Source: Anaerosacchariphilus hominis
Lineage (GTDB): Bacteria > Bacillota > Clostridia > Lachnospirales > Lachnospiraceae
Length of the DNA: 64,000 bases
Assembly: GCF_014290175.1 (NCBI RefSeq)
Contig: NZ_JACOOR010000007.1
Location: forward strand, 1-64,000
Reading direction: 5' to 3'
In this document: piece after piece, positions 51,191 through 59,086 of the stretch
Layout of the letters: every line of letters begins with the position of its first letter
Position numbering within the stretch: the first letter of the stretch is position 1
Translations under genes and position numbers: made by a program
The notes under the pieces: model-generated
Databases searched by the model: none
What the model saw: the letters and a program-made list of their open reading frames with translations, nothing else
What the model was told of the DNA's origin: nothing

Positions 51191-51218
51191 CTATCATTTT
51201 ATTACAAATGATAGGAGG
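51191..51218 (+). promoter_or_regulatory. Hairpin at the ribosome site of the Bce ATPase gene
   Basis: CTATCATTT / AAATGATAG with a six-base loop (51191-51214) overlaps the beginning of AGGAGG (51213-51218). Just upstream ACCACT-gta-AGTGGT (about 51157-51171) forms another palindrome, possibly the response-regulator site. Confidence 0.5.
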
Positions 51219-51225
51219 TATTCAC

Positions 51226-51993
51226 ATGAAACCCATTTTGAATATTGAAAATTTAACAAAAATCTATGGCAATGTGCCAAGTCAAACAAAGGCACTGAAT
51301 GGGATCACCTTCCAGGTGATGCCGGGAGAGTTTCTCGGCATTATGGGAAGCAGCGGTTCCGGTAAATCCACACTGCTCAATTGTATTGCGACTGTGATTC
51401 AACCCACAGGTGGAAGCATTCAGGTGGAAGGCGATACTCTGCAATCCCTCAAGGGAAAGGCTCTTGCAGAGTACCGTGGCAAAAAAGTTGGTTATCTATT
51501 CCAGAACTTTGAATTGCTGGACAACCTGACTGGCAGGGAAAACATCCTGCTCCCGACTTCCTTGCATGGGGTATCCGAAGCAGAAAGCAGCCAGCGGCTG
51601 AAGCAGTTGGCTGACTATCTGGAAATCACTGATGTTCTGGATAAGTTTCCGTCCAAGATGTCCGGCGGCCAGCGTCAGCGTGTTGCGGCAGCAAGGGCTC
51701 TGATCTTACATCCCCAAATGATCCTTGCCGATGAACCGACGGGTGCGCTGGATTCTAAGAACGCAAGAAGTCTTATGGAGAAGCTGTCCGGCCTGAATCG
51801 TGACGAACAAGCTACGATCCTGATGGTAACCCATGATTCCAATGCCGCCAGCTTTTGCAAGCGCATTCTGTTCATCCAGGACGGCGTGATCTTTCATGAG
51901 CTTCGGCGTGGAGACGAAAGCCAGCAGGAGTTCTACGGGCGCATCCTGAAGGTGATGGCGCAACTGGGAGGGGGCAGCGCAAATGTTCTCTAA
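51226..51993 (+). CDS. ABC transporter ATP-binding protein, BceA type
   Basis: 255 residues. Walker A GSSGSGKST (about 42-50), Q-loop YLFQNFELL, signature MSGGQRQR, Walker [13 protein letters not shown], and VTHD. Together with the permease whose gene overlaps it by 11 bases it forms a BceAB-type system that detaches peptide antibiotics from lipid carriers at the membrane. The start at 51226 is set by AGGAGG seven bases upstream. As element cargo it is the likely phenotype gene. The antibiotic cannot be predicted. Confidence 0.92.
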   Translation: MKPILNIENLTKIYGNVPSQTKALNGITFQVMPGEFLGIMGSSGSGKSTLLNCIATVIQPTGGSIQVEGDTLQSLKGKALAEYRGKKVGYLFQNFELLDNLTGRENILLPTSLHGVSEAESSQRLKQLADYLEITDVLDKFPSKMSGGQRQRVAAARALILHPQMILADEPTGALDSKNARSLMEKLSGLNRDEQATILMVTHDSNAASFCKRILFIQDGVIFHELRRGDESQQEFYGRILKVMAQLGGGSANVL

Positions 51994-54055
51994 TCTCATT
52001 CTTCGGAACAGCCACCGCAGCCGAAAGGAAAACGGTCTGTTTTTCAGCTCCCTGGTGATTTCTATTGTTGCCTTTTACATGATTCTTTCCATCTCCACTC
52101 AAGATGTGATGCTCTTTTTGCAGAAAATGGAGAGTGACGCAGTTGACAAACTCCTGCTTCTGATTCCTGCGTTTTATGGGATGACCCTCGGTATTCTGTT
52201 CTTTTTGATCTATTTTGCCTGCAAGTATCAGTTCGAGCGCAGACGGCATGAGTTTGGTGTTTATCTAATGTTGGGGATGCGTAGAAGTAAACTGTTTGGT
52301 ATGCTTCTGGCGGAAGATTTCCTGACCAGTATTCTTGCCATGCTCATAGGCTTACCTGTGGCTGTGGTGCTTTCAGAAATTGTCAGTCTTGTCACCGCCA
52401 AGCTGGTAGGCATGGGGATCATCGGTCATCAGTTTTCTTTATCCTGGTCTGCAATTGAATGGACGCTGGCAGGATTTCTGGCAATTAAGCTGACGGCACT
52501 TCTGATTTTGAGTGGACGAATCAGCCGCCAGGAGATCGGTACTTTGCTATCCCAGCCAACGAACCGCCCCAAAAAGCAAATGCCATCTGTTATCTATGGA
52601 CTGGCTGCTATATGCGGAAGTGTGATGTTGGCAGTGGCTTACTACATGGCGATTCAGGGAATTGCATGGACAAAGGTAAGTATGATGGGACTGACTTTGC
52701 TGTTGGGCATAGTTGGTACGATGCTGCTTTTCTATGGGATGCGTGCGCTGATTGCTTTGATTGTTAAGAAAGGAAAAGGAAATAAGCAGCTTCATGTATT
52801 TACCTTCCGGCAGATTCAGGAGAATGTTATTCATCAGTCAACCTCCATGGCCATCAGCTCCCTGCTGATTCTGGCGGCGCTGTGTTGTTTTGGTGCGGGC
52901 GTAGGAATTGCAGGAACGAATAGCCTGTCTTCTGGCCATGTAATCGACTATACTTTTGAAGATCATACTGCAGAAGATTCATCGCAGGTTCTTCCGAATA
53001 TAAAGGCAGCCCTGAAAGAAAACGGTTTGGAAAATCAATTTTCAGAGCTTTTTGAAATGAGGGTTGGGCGTATTCGCACCACAGAAGATTATGATAATGC
53101 CTACAGCATGGACGCTGTTATGGACTCTCTTCGGAGCCTGCCCCAGTCGGAAGACCGGGATGTCCTTCTGAACAATCTTGGTTATGCCACATACCCATAT
53201 TTGATTTGTTTATCGGACTATAATCGTTTGTTGGAATTGTCCGGCAAACCGGCTCTCCAATTAGGCGAAAAGGAGGCCGCTGTCTATATTGATACAGAGT
53301 TTACTACGGTAAGTCGTACCGCAATGCTGAACCAAGTATTGGCCGGACAGCCCAAGGTGGAACTGGATGGTAGTCCGATTCATCTTACAGGAGAGGTTCA
53401 GTCTGTGAATTTGGTCACGGACCGTTCTATAACCTTGTCCTTTGCATTGATTCTTCCGGATGAAGCATTCCTATATTATAGCCAGGGAATGTATGATACC
53501 TATGTCAATGCGGTGCTCAGTGAGCAGGCTCTGGATGGAAATAGCCTTATGACTGCATATTTGGATTTGAACGAGAAGCTGGACGAAACTGGCATTGAAT
53601 ATGAAAGCTATCTTCAGAATATAGGTCGTCAGCTTTTCTACACCATAGCATCCAGTTATATTACCCTCTATCTTGCGATTGTTTTCCTGGTAGTTGCCAA
53701 CACCATCGTGGGTGTTCAGTTCCTGATGAGTCAGCAGAAAACCGGGCGCAGATACCAGACCCTGATCCGCCTGGGAGCTACTTACGAAACCCTTTGCCAG
53801 TCTGCTGGAAAGCAAATTACCTGGTTTATGGGACTTCCTGTATTGGTTGCGGCTGTCAGCAGTCTGTTTGGAGTCAGGGCGTTATTTACAGGGATACTCT
53901 CGTCCCGAACCCGTGGGACAGTGTCTGAAATGCTGCTTGTATCTGCTGCTATGATTTTACTACTTTGCGTGATAGAATATATTTATATGAGAGTGGTCAA
54001 GCGCTCCAGTGATCGGTATTTGCTGACACTGATGCAGCCGCAGAGAGAAGAATAA
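51983..54055 (+). CDS. ABC transporter permease, BceB type
   Basis: 690 residues. Ten transmembrane helices are suggested: one near 15-35, an FtsX-type bundle (about 55-290), and three at the C-terminus (about 555-680). A large extracellular domain (about 310-540) is characteristic of BceB-like permeases that sense and remove peptide antibiotics. It signals to the BceS kinase by direct contact. It starts inside the ATPase gene, so production is coupled, and ends 19 bases before the response-regulator start. Confidence 0.9.
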   Translation: MFSNLILRNSHRSRKENGLFFSSLVISIVAFYMILSISTQDVMLFLQKMESDAVDKLLLLIPAFYGMTLGILFFLIYFACKYQFERRRHEFGVYLMLGMRRSKLFGMLLAEDFLTSILAMLIGLPVAVVLSEIVSLVTAKLVGMGIIGHQFSLSWSAIEWTLAGFLAIKLTALLILSGRISRQEIGTLLSQPTNRPKKQMPSVIYGLAAICGSVMLAVAYYMAIQGIAWTKVSMMGLTLLLGIVGTMLLFYGMRALIALIVKKGKGNKQLHVFTFRQIQENVIHQSTSMAISSLLILAALCCFGAGVGIAGTNSLSSGHVIDYTFEDHTAEDSSQVLPNIKAALKENGLENQFSELFEMRVGRIRTTEDYDNAYSMDAVMDSLRSLPQSEDRDVLLNNLGYATYPYLICLSDYNRLLELSGKPALQLGEKEAAVYIDTEFTTVSRTAMLNQVLAGQPKVELDGSPIHLTGEVQSVNLVTDRSITLSFALILPDEAFLYYSQGMYDTYVNAVLSEQALDGNSLMTAYLDLNEKLDETGIEYESYLQNIGRQLFYTIASSYITLYLAIVFLVVANTIVGVQFLMSQQKTGRRYQTLIRLGATYETLCQSAGKQITWFMGLPVLVAAVSSLFGVRALFTGILSSRTRGTVSEMLLVSAAMILLLCVIEYIYMRVVKRSSDRYLLTLMQPQREE

Positions 54056-54074
54056 TTTGGAAGGAGGTGCTGTC

Positions 54075-54752
54075 ATGAAAAGAATTGCTGTTGTGGAAGA
54101 TGAAGTCTATATGCGGGAAGAACTCTGCGATATGCTCCAAAAGGACGGCTATCTTGTGGAGGCAATTACCGAGTTTGAAGATGCCGCTCGGCTCTTGGCA
54201 GCCCTCCGCCCTGACCTTGTGATCTTAGACCTGAACTTGCCGGAGATCAGTGGCTTTCAAATCTGCCAGGAGCTAAAGAATAAAACTGCTATCCCCGTCC
54301 TGGTGCTGACTTCCAGAGATCAGGTAAAGGATGAACTGCAAGCGTTCCAGTTGGGTGCCGATGAATATTTGACGAAGCCGTGCAGAAAAGATCGACTTCT
54401 TGCCAGGGTATCCAATATTCTCAAAAGGTATGAAGGCCGTACCAATCTCATAGAGGGACCAGATTTCCTGTTAGACCAGCAGACCTACACGCTTTATATT
54501 CATAATACCTCTGTGGTGCTTCCAAAAAATCAGGGAAAACTGTTGGTCGCTCTTTTGTCCGGCGGCGATGCTCTGGTCACGACGGAGCAGCTTTGCATGG
54601 CACTATGGGGAACCACGGAATACATAGATGAAAATGCCTTGCAGGTTAACCTAACCCGGCTGAAAAAAACGATGTCCGCCCTTGAAATGAAGCAGCGAAT
54701 CGTTGCAGTTCGAGGAATGGGCTACCGTTTGGAAGCGGAGGTGTCTCTATGA
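54075..54752 (+). CDS. Response regulator, OmpR family (BceR-like)
   Basis: 225 residues. A receiver domain (about 1-115) with acidic pocket VVEDE, phosphorylated D52 in VILDLNLP, T80-containing VLTSRDQ and K102 region. A winged-helix effector domain (about 125-222) ends VRGMGYRLEAEV. It should activate the adjacent Bce transporter genes. GGAAGGAGG precedes the ATG; the longer frame from 54057 has no site. The kinase gene overlaps its end by four bases. Confidence 0.93.
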   Translation: MKRIAVVEDEVYMREELCDMLQKDGYLVEAITEFEDAARLLAALRPDLVILDLNLPEISGFQICQELKNKTAIPVLVLTSRDQVKDELQAFQLGADEYLTKPCRKDRLLARVSNILKRYEGRTNLIEGPDFLLDQQTYTLYIHNTSVVLPKNQGKLLVALLSGGDALVTTEQLCMALWGTTEYIDENALQVNLTRLKKTMSALEMKQRIVAVRGMGYRLEAEVSL

Positions 54753-55774
54753 AGCAGCTTTGGCACATGATAGAACGGTACTACCCCTGGCTTCTGTTGC
54801 TGCTGGGCGTGGATTGCTTTTGCGCTGTCATTCTTTGGATTTCTGACATTCAGGTATTTCAAACCTTGATCGGGTTAGTAGTTCTGACGAGCATCCTTTT
54901 GTTTTCAGCGATTCTGTTTGTACTAAACAAGAGGGAGAACACCCACATGGAACTGTTCCGAGATTTCCTCAGTGATCCTACCATCTGCAATGAAGAACGG
55001 CTGCTCAGTGCCATTAGTCAGAAAGAAGGAGAATCTGTCCGATTTTTGGCTTCGGTTTTACGGGAATACAAAAACGAGAGTAACAATATGGCGGATGCCC
55101 TACGGGACTATGAAGAATACGTGGAGGGCTGGGCACATGAAGCGAAAACGCCCCTATCGTTGCTGACCATGCTCTTGGATAACCGGAACGATGAAATCTC
55201 TCCTTCCCTGCAAGCAAAGCTGGATTATGTCCGCAGTCAGCTTCAGGAGGATGTCACGCAGATGCTGTACTATGCCCGGTTGAAGAGCAGTACAAAGGAT
55301 TACCGATTTGAGGATGTCAATTTGAATGACTGCTTGGGTGAAGTTCTGGAGGACTATGCCCCACTTCTTGAAGAGAAGCATTTTGTCATTCTCAACAAAC
55401 TGCAATCTGAAACAGTCTATACAGACCGTAGAGGACTTCAGTTTATGTTGGGACAAATCGTTAGCAATGCCATCAAATATAGCAGCGATAGTCCCATGCT
55501 TACAATTTCCGTGATACATTCGGAGACTGCAGATATCCTTTCTGTTGAAGATAACGGCATTGGCGTAAAAAAATATAATCTGCCGTACATTTTTCAAAAG
55601 GGCTTTACCGGGGATTCTACTGACAGCAGAAAGAAGGCTACCGGTATGGGACTTTACCTGGTTAAGAAGATGGCCGACGATCTAAATCTTCATCTGGAAG
55701 CAGCTTCCCAGTGGGGAAAGAGCTTCAAGATTGTCATCTTCTTTCCTAAATTGAGATCCAACGGAGGGAAATAA
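54749..55774 (+). CDS. Sensor histidine kinase, BceS-like (intramembrane sensing)
   Basis: 341 residues. Two transmembrane helices (about 13-33 and 38-60) joined by only a few residues, so there is no extracellular sensor, as in BceS kinases that rely on the transporter for sensing. H130 in EGWAHEAKTPLSLL is the phosphorylated histidine. The ATPase domain has SNAIKYSS, DNGIGVKK and GMGLYLVKKM. The ATGA overlap with the regulator couples translation. No terminator is seen on the plus strand within 15 bases. Confidence 0.93.
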   Translation: MKQLWHMIERYYPWLLLLLGVDCFCAVILWISDIQVFQTLIGLVVLTSILLFSAILFVLNKRENTHMELFRDFLSDPTICNEERLLSAISQKEGESVRFLASVLREYKNESNNMADALRDYEEYVEGWAHEAKTPLSLLTMLLDNRNDEISPSLQAKLDYVRSQLQEDVTQMLYYARLKSSTKDYRFEDVNLNDCLGEVLEDYAPLLEEKHFVILNKLQSETVYTDRRGLQFMLGQIVSNAIKYSSDSPMLTISVIHSETADILSVEDNGIGVKKYNLPYIFQKGFTGDSTDSRKKATGMGLYLVKKMADDLNLHLEAASQWGKSFKIVIFFPKLRSNGGK

Positions 55775-55787
55775 TATAAACAGAAAA

Positions 55788-55816
55788 ACGCCCGCAGGAT
55801 TTTCTCCTGCGGGCAG
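55788..55816 (-). terminator. Terminator of the DUF6061 gene
   Basis: A 10-bp stem GCCCGCAGGA / TCCTGCGGGC with a TTTTC loop. The T tract (GTTTTTCTG) is on the minus strand, so it ends the leftward gene; it may also slow rightward transcription of the kinase. Confidence 0.8.
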
Positions 55817-55823
55817 CGTGTTG

Positions 55824-56072
55824 TCAGCTATCCCAAGGCTTGTATTCTGTTACAGTTTTCAAATAGGTTTCGGGATCGCCGTTCAAGATAAGGTCTGCAT
55901 ACTCCAAAGGAGCGTTGTAGATCAAATAATCCAGCTCTGACCGCTGATACATATTGTCAGCAATCTCGTTCTCAACGACGATAGTGTCAATCGCAATCAT
56001 ACTGCCGTCGCTGAATTTCACTTCCACACAGCAATTATCCATATTGTAGGCACAAGATATTAAGGTTTTCAT
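55824..56072 (-). CDS. DUF6061 family protein
   Basis: 82 residues. The sequence VEVKFSDGSMIAIDTIVVENEIADNMYQRSELDYLIYNAPLEYADLILNG fits a small protein that I recall as DUF6061, common on Firmicute mobile elements and of unknown function. No membrane segment. The ATG at 56072 follows GGAGG by six bases. It is the last gene before the right terminus and reads inward. Confidence 0.8.
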   Translation of the reverse strand: MKTLISCAYNMDNCCVEVKFSDGSMIAIDTIVVENEIADNMYQRSELDYLIYNAPLEYADLILNGDPETYLKTVTEYKPWDS

Positions 56073-56105
56073 GGTATGTCCTCCATAATTCGTAATATAA
56101 AGCGA

Positions 56106-56145
56106 AAATCCCGTCTGACTTTCTGTTAGAAATCAGACGGGATTT
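56106..56145. terminator. Hairpin near the right end of the element
   Basis: A 13-bp stem AAATCCCGTCTGA / TCAGACGGGATTT with a 14-base loop; symmetric enough to work in both directions. It lies between the DUF6061 gene and the terminal repeat. Confidence 0.7.
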
Positions 56146-56187
56146 GTCCGTATGCACCCCGGAAACCGTCAGCTAACAGTTGATAAG

Positions 56188-56242
56188 TAAATTAGTTCCT
56201 TATCACTGTTAAGCCAAGTATTTCCGCTTCTTTTTTTATGCA
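56188..56242 (-). repeat. Right terminal inverted repeat of the element
   Basis: The core is 56193-56215; its reverse complement begins GGCTTAACAGTGAT and ends GGAACTA, matching the left end at 20 of 23 positions. GCGGAA and GCATAAAAA recur outside the core in the same order as on the left. Confidence 0.75.
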
Positions 56243-56254
56243 CAAGTGCCAAAC

Positions 56255-56306
56255 TTGGAATTCCAAACGAAAAAGGGTGGATTTCCAAGCTCAAAACGAT
56301 TATAAT
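56255..56306 (+). promoter_or_regulatory. Promoter and two operator copies of the SDR operon
   Basis: The perfect palindrome TTGGAATTCCAA (56255-56266), then TGGATTTCCAA (56278-56288), which is the reverse of TTGGAAATCCA, and TATAAT (56301-56306). The second site overlaps the -35 position. The same palindrome recurs before rbsK and rbsB. Confidence 0.65.
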
Positions 56307-56337
56307 GAGATTAGAGAAGGAAAGGGGGAAGTATTTT

Positions 56338-57222
56338 ATGGAAAATGAAACGAAAAAGCAAAAGATTCTGCTGACTGGCGGAAAAGGCTTCTTTGCATCC
56401 AGGCTGGCGGGCTACTATCGGGATAGGTATGAGTTCGCGGTGCTGGGAAAAGAGGATCTGGATATCACTGATGAAAAAGCGGTGCTGGACTGCGTGGGCA
56501 GTTTCCAGCCGGACATCATCGTCCACACAGGCGCAGTGGCAGTGACCAACTTCTGCAATGAGCATCCGGACATTGCTCACCGCATCAATGTGGAGGGCAG
56601 CGTGAACATGGCCCGGGCAGCGCAGCAAAACAAGAGTAAGCTGGTGTTTCTGAGTTCCGAGCAGGTTTTCAATGGCAATACCAACGGCGGTCCCTTTAAG
56701 GAAGAGGACGCGGCAGTGCCCAATACGGTTTACGGGGAAAATAAGCTGGAGGCCGAGGGACTTCTGAAGGATATGCTGGAAGAACTGTGGACAGTGCGGT
56801 TTACCTGGATGTTCGGCCTTCCGGAGTACGGGAAAAGAATGTCCAACGGTATTCTGTGGGACACGATTACGAAACTTATGCGCCAGGAGAAGATTGTGGC
56901 GTCCCGCCACGAGTTCCGTGGTATGGGATATATTCAGGAGACCGTGGAGAACTTTCAGAAGCTATTTGAGAGTCCTTTCGGAACCTATCACATGGGAGCC
57001 ACGAACAATCACAGCCGCTATGAGATCGTAGAGCATATCCTGGAGCTTCTGGGAATGGGAGACAGACTGCCGGAACTTCTGGAGGAGGATACGGTACATT
57101 ATCTGGAGCATAACCGGGATGTACGCCTGGATACCGCAAAGGCCCGGGAGGCCGGCATGGTATGGACGGATACCTGGGACGCAGTGGAAAAATGCCTGAA
57201 AGATTTCGGCGTGATCCGATAG
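56338..57222 (+). CDS. SDR family sugar-nucleotide reductase (RmlD-like)
   Basis: 294 residues from the ATG at 56338, with GGAAAGGGGG upstream. Extended short-chain dehydrogenase of the RmlD type: the NAD(P) motif TGGKGFFASRL near 14-24, D47 region DLDI, VHTGAVAVTNFC, and catalytic Y with K in NTVYGENKLEAEGLL. RmlD reduces dTDP-4-keto-rhamnose, but no rml neighbours exist. The shared operators with the sugar importer suggest a catabolic role. The next gene starts ten bases on. Confidence 0.85.
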   Translation: MENETKKQKILLTGGKGFFASRLAGYYRDRYEFAVLGKEDLDITDEKAVLDCVGSFQPDIIVHTGAVAVTNFCNEHPDIAHRINVEGSVNMARAAQQNKSKLVFLSSEQVFNGNTNGGPFKEEDAAVPNTVYGENKLEAEGLLKDMLEELWTVRFTWMFGLPEYGKRMSNGILWDTITKLMRQEKIVASRHEFRGMGYIQETVENFQKLFESPFGTYHMGATNNHSRYEIVEHILELLGMGDRLPELLEEDTVHYLEHNRDVRLDTAKAREAGMVWTDTWDAVEKCLKDFGVIR

Positions 57223-57231
57223 GAGGGAAAA

Positions 57232-57714
57232 ATGGAAAAAGAACAGATAGAGAAGCGGATAAGGGAGCTGCAGGAAGAGTACAGAGAGCTGGTTCTGGAC
57301 AGCTTCAGCGCTGAAGCCGCTTGGAAGATAGGCTGCCGGATTCGGGAAAAGGCTCTGCAAAACGGATATCAGATAGCGGCATCGGTAACGCTGAACAGAA
57401 AGCGCCTTTTTTACATGGCGGTGGAGGAGACTACACCTATCAATGAGCGTTGGATTCATCGTAAGGAGAATACCGTCTATACCTTTTTTAAAAGCTCCTA
57501 TGAGATGTCCCTCTATATGAAACTGAAGGAGGACCGCATCGAGCCCAGATATGGCCTGAAGGACGGGGACTATGCCGCGGCAGGCGGCTGCGTTCCGGTG
57601 ATAGTGAAAAACGTGGGCTTTGTCGGCACCGTGGCTGTTTCCGGCCTGACAGAGGAAGAAGACCACAATCTGGTGGTGGAGACTTTGAAGGAGTATCAGC
57701 GGGGACTGCTTTAG
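57232..57714 (+). CDS. UPF0303 (GlcG/HbpS-like) protein
   Basis: 160 residues. The segment EAAWKIGCRIREKALQNGYQIAASVTLNRKRLFYMAVEETTP and the late GGCVPVIVKNVGFVGTVAVSGLTEEEDHNLVV match the UPF0303/COG4702 family, related to the HbpS/GlcG fold sometimes called heme-degrading. The actual function is uncertain and may concern small-molecule binding. No signal peptide. AGGAGGG lies upstream and the gene is coupled to the SDR gene. Confidence 0.85.
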   Translation: MEKEQIEKRIRELQEEYRELVLDSFSAEAAWKIGCRIREKALQNGYQIAASVTLNRKRLFYMAVEETTPINERWIHRKENTVYTFFKSSYEMSLYMKLKEDRIEPRYGLKDGDYAAAGGCVPVIVKNVGFVGTVAVSGLTEEEDHNLVVETLKEYQRGLL

Positions 57715-57734
57715 AAGCAGTTCCCGGTTGAATA

Positions 57735-57768
57735 AAAAAGACGTCTCCCGTAGGGGAGACGTCCGATG
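57735..57768 (-). terminator. Terminator between UPF0303 and rbsK
   Basis: Stem GACGTCTCCC / GGGGAGACGTC with a GTA loop. The T-rich side is on the minus strand (CTTTTTTATT), so it ends rbsK transcripts; it may also work for the convergent UPF0303 gene. Confidence 0.82.
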
Positions 57769-57779
57769 TACCTTGATAA

Positions 57780-58721
57780 TTAAATATTGACCCCTTGTTC
57801 TTTTAAGAAGGAAAGCACACGCTCCTGGGGCTGAATGGAATTCTGGGCACCCAGAGTCATAGCGGACAGAGCGCCGCAGGCACTTCCGATCTGCAGACAG
57901 GTCTTCATGTCGTAGCCGTTTGCCAGGCCGTAGGCCAGACCGCCGTGGAAGGAATCGCCGGCAGCGGTGGTATCCACAGCCTTGATGGAGAAGGCCGGAA
58001 GGCTGAGAGCTTCATCCTTATTGGCATAGAAAGCGCCCTTCTCACCCATGGTGATGCAAAGGTTCTTTACGCCGCGGGAGAAAAACCACTCGGCGGTTTT
58101 CGTCTTCCACTCTTCGATGGGCATCTCGGAACGGAGAATTCCGGTGTAGGCTTCACTCTCGGTCTCGTTGGGGGTGATAAAGTCCACCAGCGGGAAGATT
58201 TCATCCGGGAGAGAAATCGCCGGAGCCGGATTCAGGATGGTGATGGCACCCGCTTCTTTGGCAAGTTTCAGACCATACATGGCAGCGTCCAGATTGATTT
58301 CCGTCTGGGTAATGAAAACGGCAGCGTCGGCGATAACGTCCTTTCCGGCGTCGATCATTTCTTTGGTAATTTTGTGGTTGGCGCCCGGAGCGTAAACCAG
58401 CATGTTGTCTCCGTTGGGATCTACATAGATGGAAGCGCAGCCGGTACGATTCGTATCGGATACGTGGATGCGGTCGCAGTCGATGCCCTTGGACTTCAGG
58501 GCCTCCAGAACCGCGCCGCCCTGCATGTCGTTGCCCACCTGGCCGATCATGGCTGTGGGAACGCCCATCTGGGCCGCCTGAACTGCCTGGTTCGCGCCCT
58601 TGCCGCCGCCGAACATGTCTACGGAGAAACCTACGACGGTCTCGCCTTTAGCGGGAAGCCGCTCGGCGGATGCGGTGATATCATAGTTGATGCTTCCGAG
58701 AACTACAATGTTTTTGCTCAT
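57780..58721 (-). CDS. rbsK: Ribokinase
   Basis: 313 residues of the PfkB family, closest to ribokinase. N-terminal GSINYDITASAERLPAKGETV and GGKGANQAVQAAQMG (about 38-52) are the ribokinase substrate loop. VDTTAAGDSFHGGLAYGLANG near 250-270 holds the catalytic aspartate. It phosphorylates ribose, or a similar sugar, after import. It is divergent from the RbsBAC-type importer, with operators for a common regulator in the space between. AGGATCC-type upstream sequence gives only a modest ribosome site. Confidence 0.92.
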   Translation of the reverse strand: MSKNIVVLGSINYDITASAERLPAKGETVVGFSVDMFGGGKGANQAVQAAQMGVPTAMIGQVGNDMQGGAVLEALKSKGIDCDRIHVSDTNRTGCASIYVDPNGDNMLVYAPGANHKITKEMIDAGKDVIADAAVFITQTEINLDAAMYGLKLAKEAGAITILNPAPAISLPDEIFPLVDFITPNETESEAYTGILRSEMPIEEWKTKTAEWFFSRGVKNLCITMGEKGAFYANKDEALSLPAFSIKAVDTTAAGDSFHGGLAYGLANGYDMKTCLQIGSACGALSAMTLGAQNSIQPQERVLSFLKEQGVNI

Positions 58722-58773
58722 AATATCAGGATCCTTTCTGAAAATAATAGAATATGGTAATGTGTAGTAGAAA

Positions 58774-58843
58774 TTGGGAAATCCAACTTCAAATTCAACA
58801 TTCCTCTAACCTGAAGTATATAATAGAAAGTACAAAAAATCAA
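58774..58843 (-). promoter_or_regulatory. rbsK promoter and operator
   Basis: On the minus strand TTGATT (58838-58843), a 17-base spacer, then TATACT (58815-58820). The operator-like TTGGGAAATCCAA (58774-58786) lies about 25-35 bases downstream of the start point and is followed by ACTTC, as at the rbsB copy. Confidence 0.65.
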
Positions 58844-58919
58844 ATGGAAAATGGAAATGTATACAATAAAAGTCGAAAAAAAGAAAGTGCGAATTGTACA
58901 AAATAGCCCAAAAACAGTA

Positions 58920-59015
58920 TTGACAAGCTAAAAGTGTTGTGATACTATACATTTGTCACTTGGAAATGCAGTTGTGAAAAGCACAAATACCGAAAAAGGA
59001 AGGTTGGAAATCCAA
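58920..59015 (+). promoter_or_regulatory. rbsB promoter and operator
   Basis: TTGACA (58920-58925), a 17-base spacer, then TACTAT (58943-58948). The palindrome TTGGAAATCCAA lies at 59004-59015 in the leader, with a half-site TTGGAAATGC at 58959-58968. Confidence 0.75.
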
Positions 59016-59086
59016 ACTTCTGAATCGGGAAAGTGGACAGGCATTTTCAAAATAGCAAAACTATAGATTTCAGGGAGGAAACAGAC

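Larger units (their letters stand above)
41531..56242. mobile_element. Integrated mobilizable element (~14.7 kb)
   Basis: The segment carries a large serine recombinase at its left edge, a MobV relaxase with adjacent oriT, its own primase and helicase, a sigma-like protein and a Bce-type transport and two-component cargo. No conjugation apparatus is present, so it is an integrative mobilizable element needing a helper. Its edges are marked by imperfect inverted repeats, listed separately. It separates btpA from the SDR gene. Exact attachment bases cannot be fixed without an empty site. Confidence 0.82.

Noticed and set aside
56150..56190. A c-di-AMP riboswitch tail near the element's right end (CCGTCAGCTAAC)
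   Set aside because: Only a short fragment resembles the family; the rest of the fold is missing and no target gene follows.
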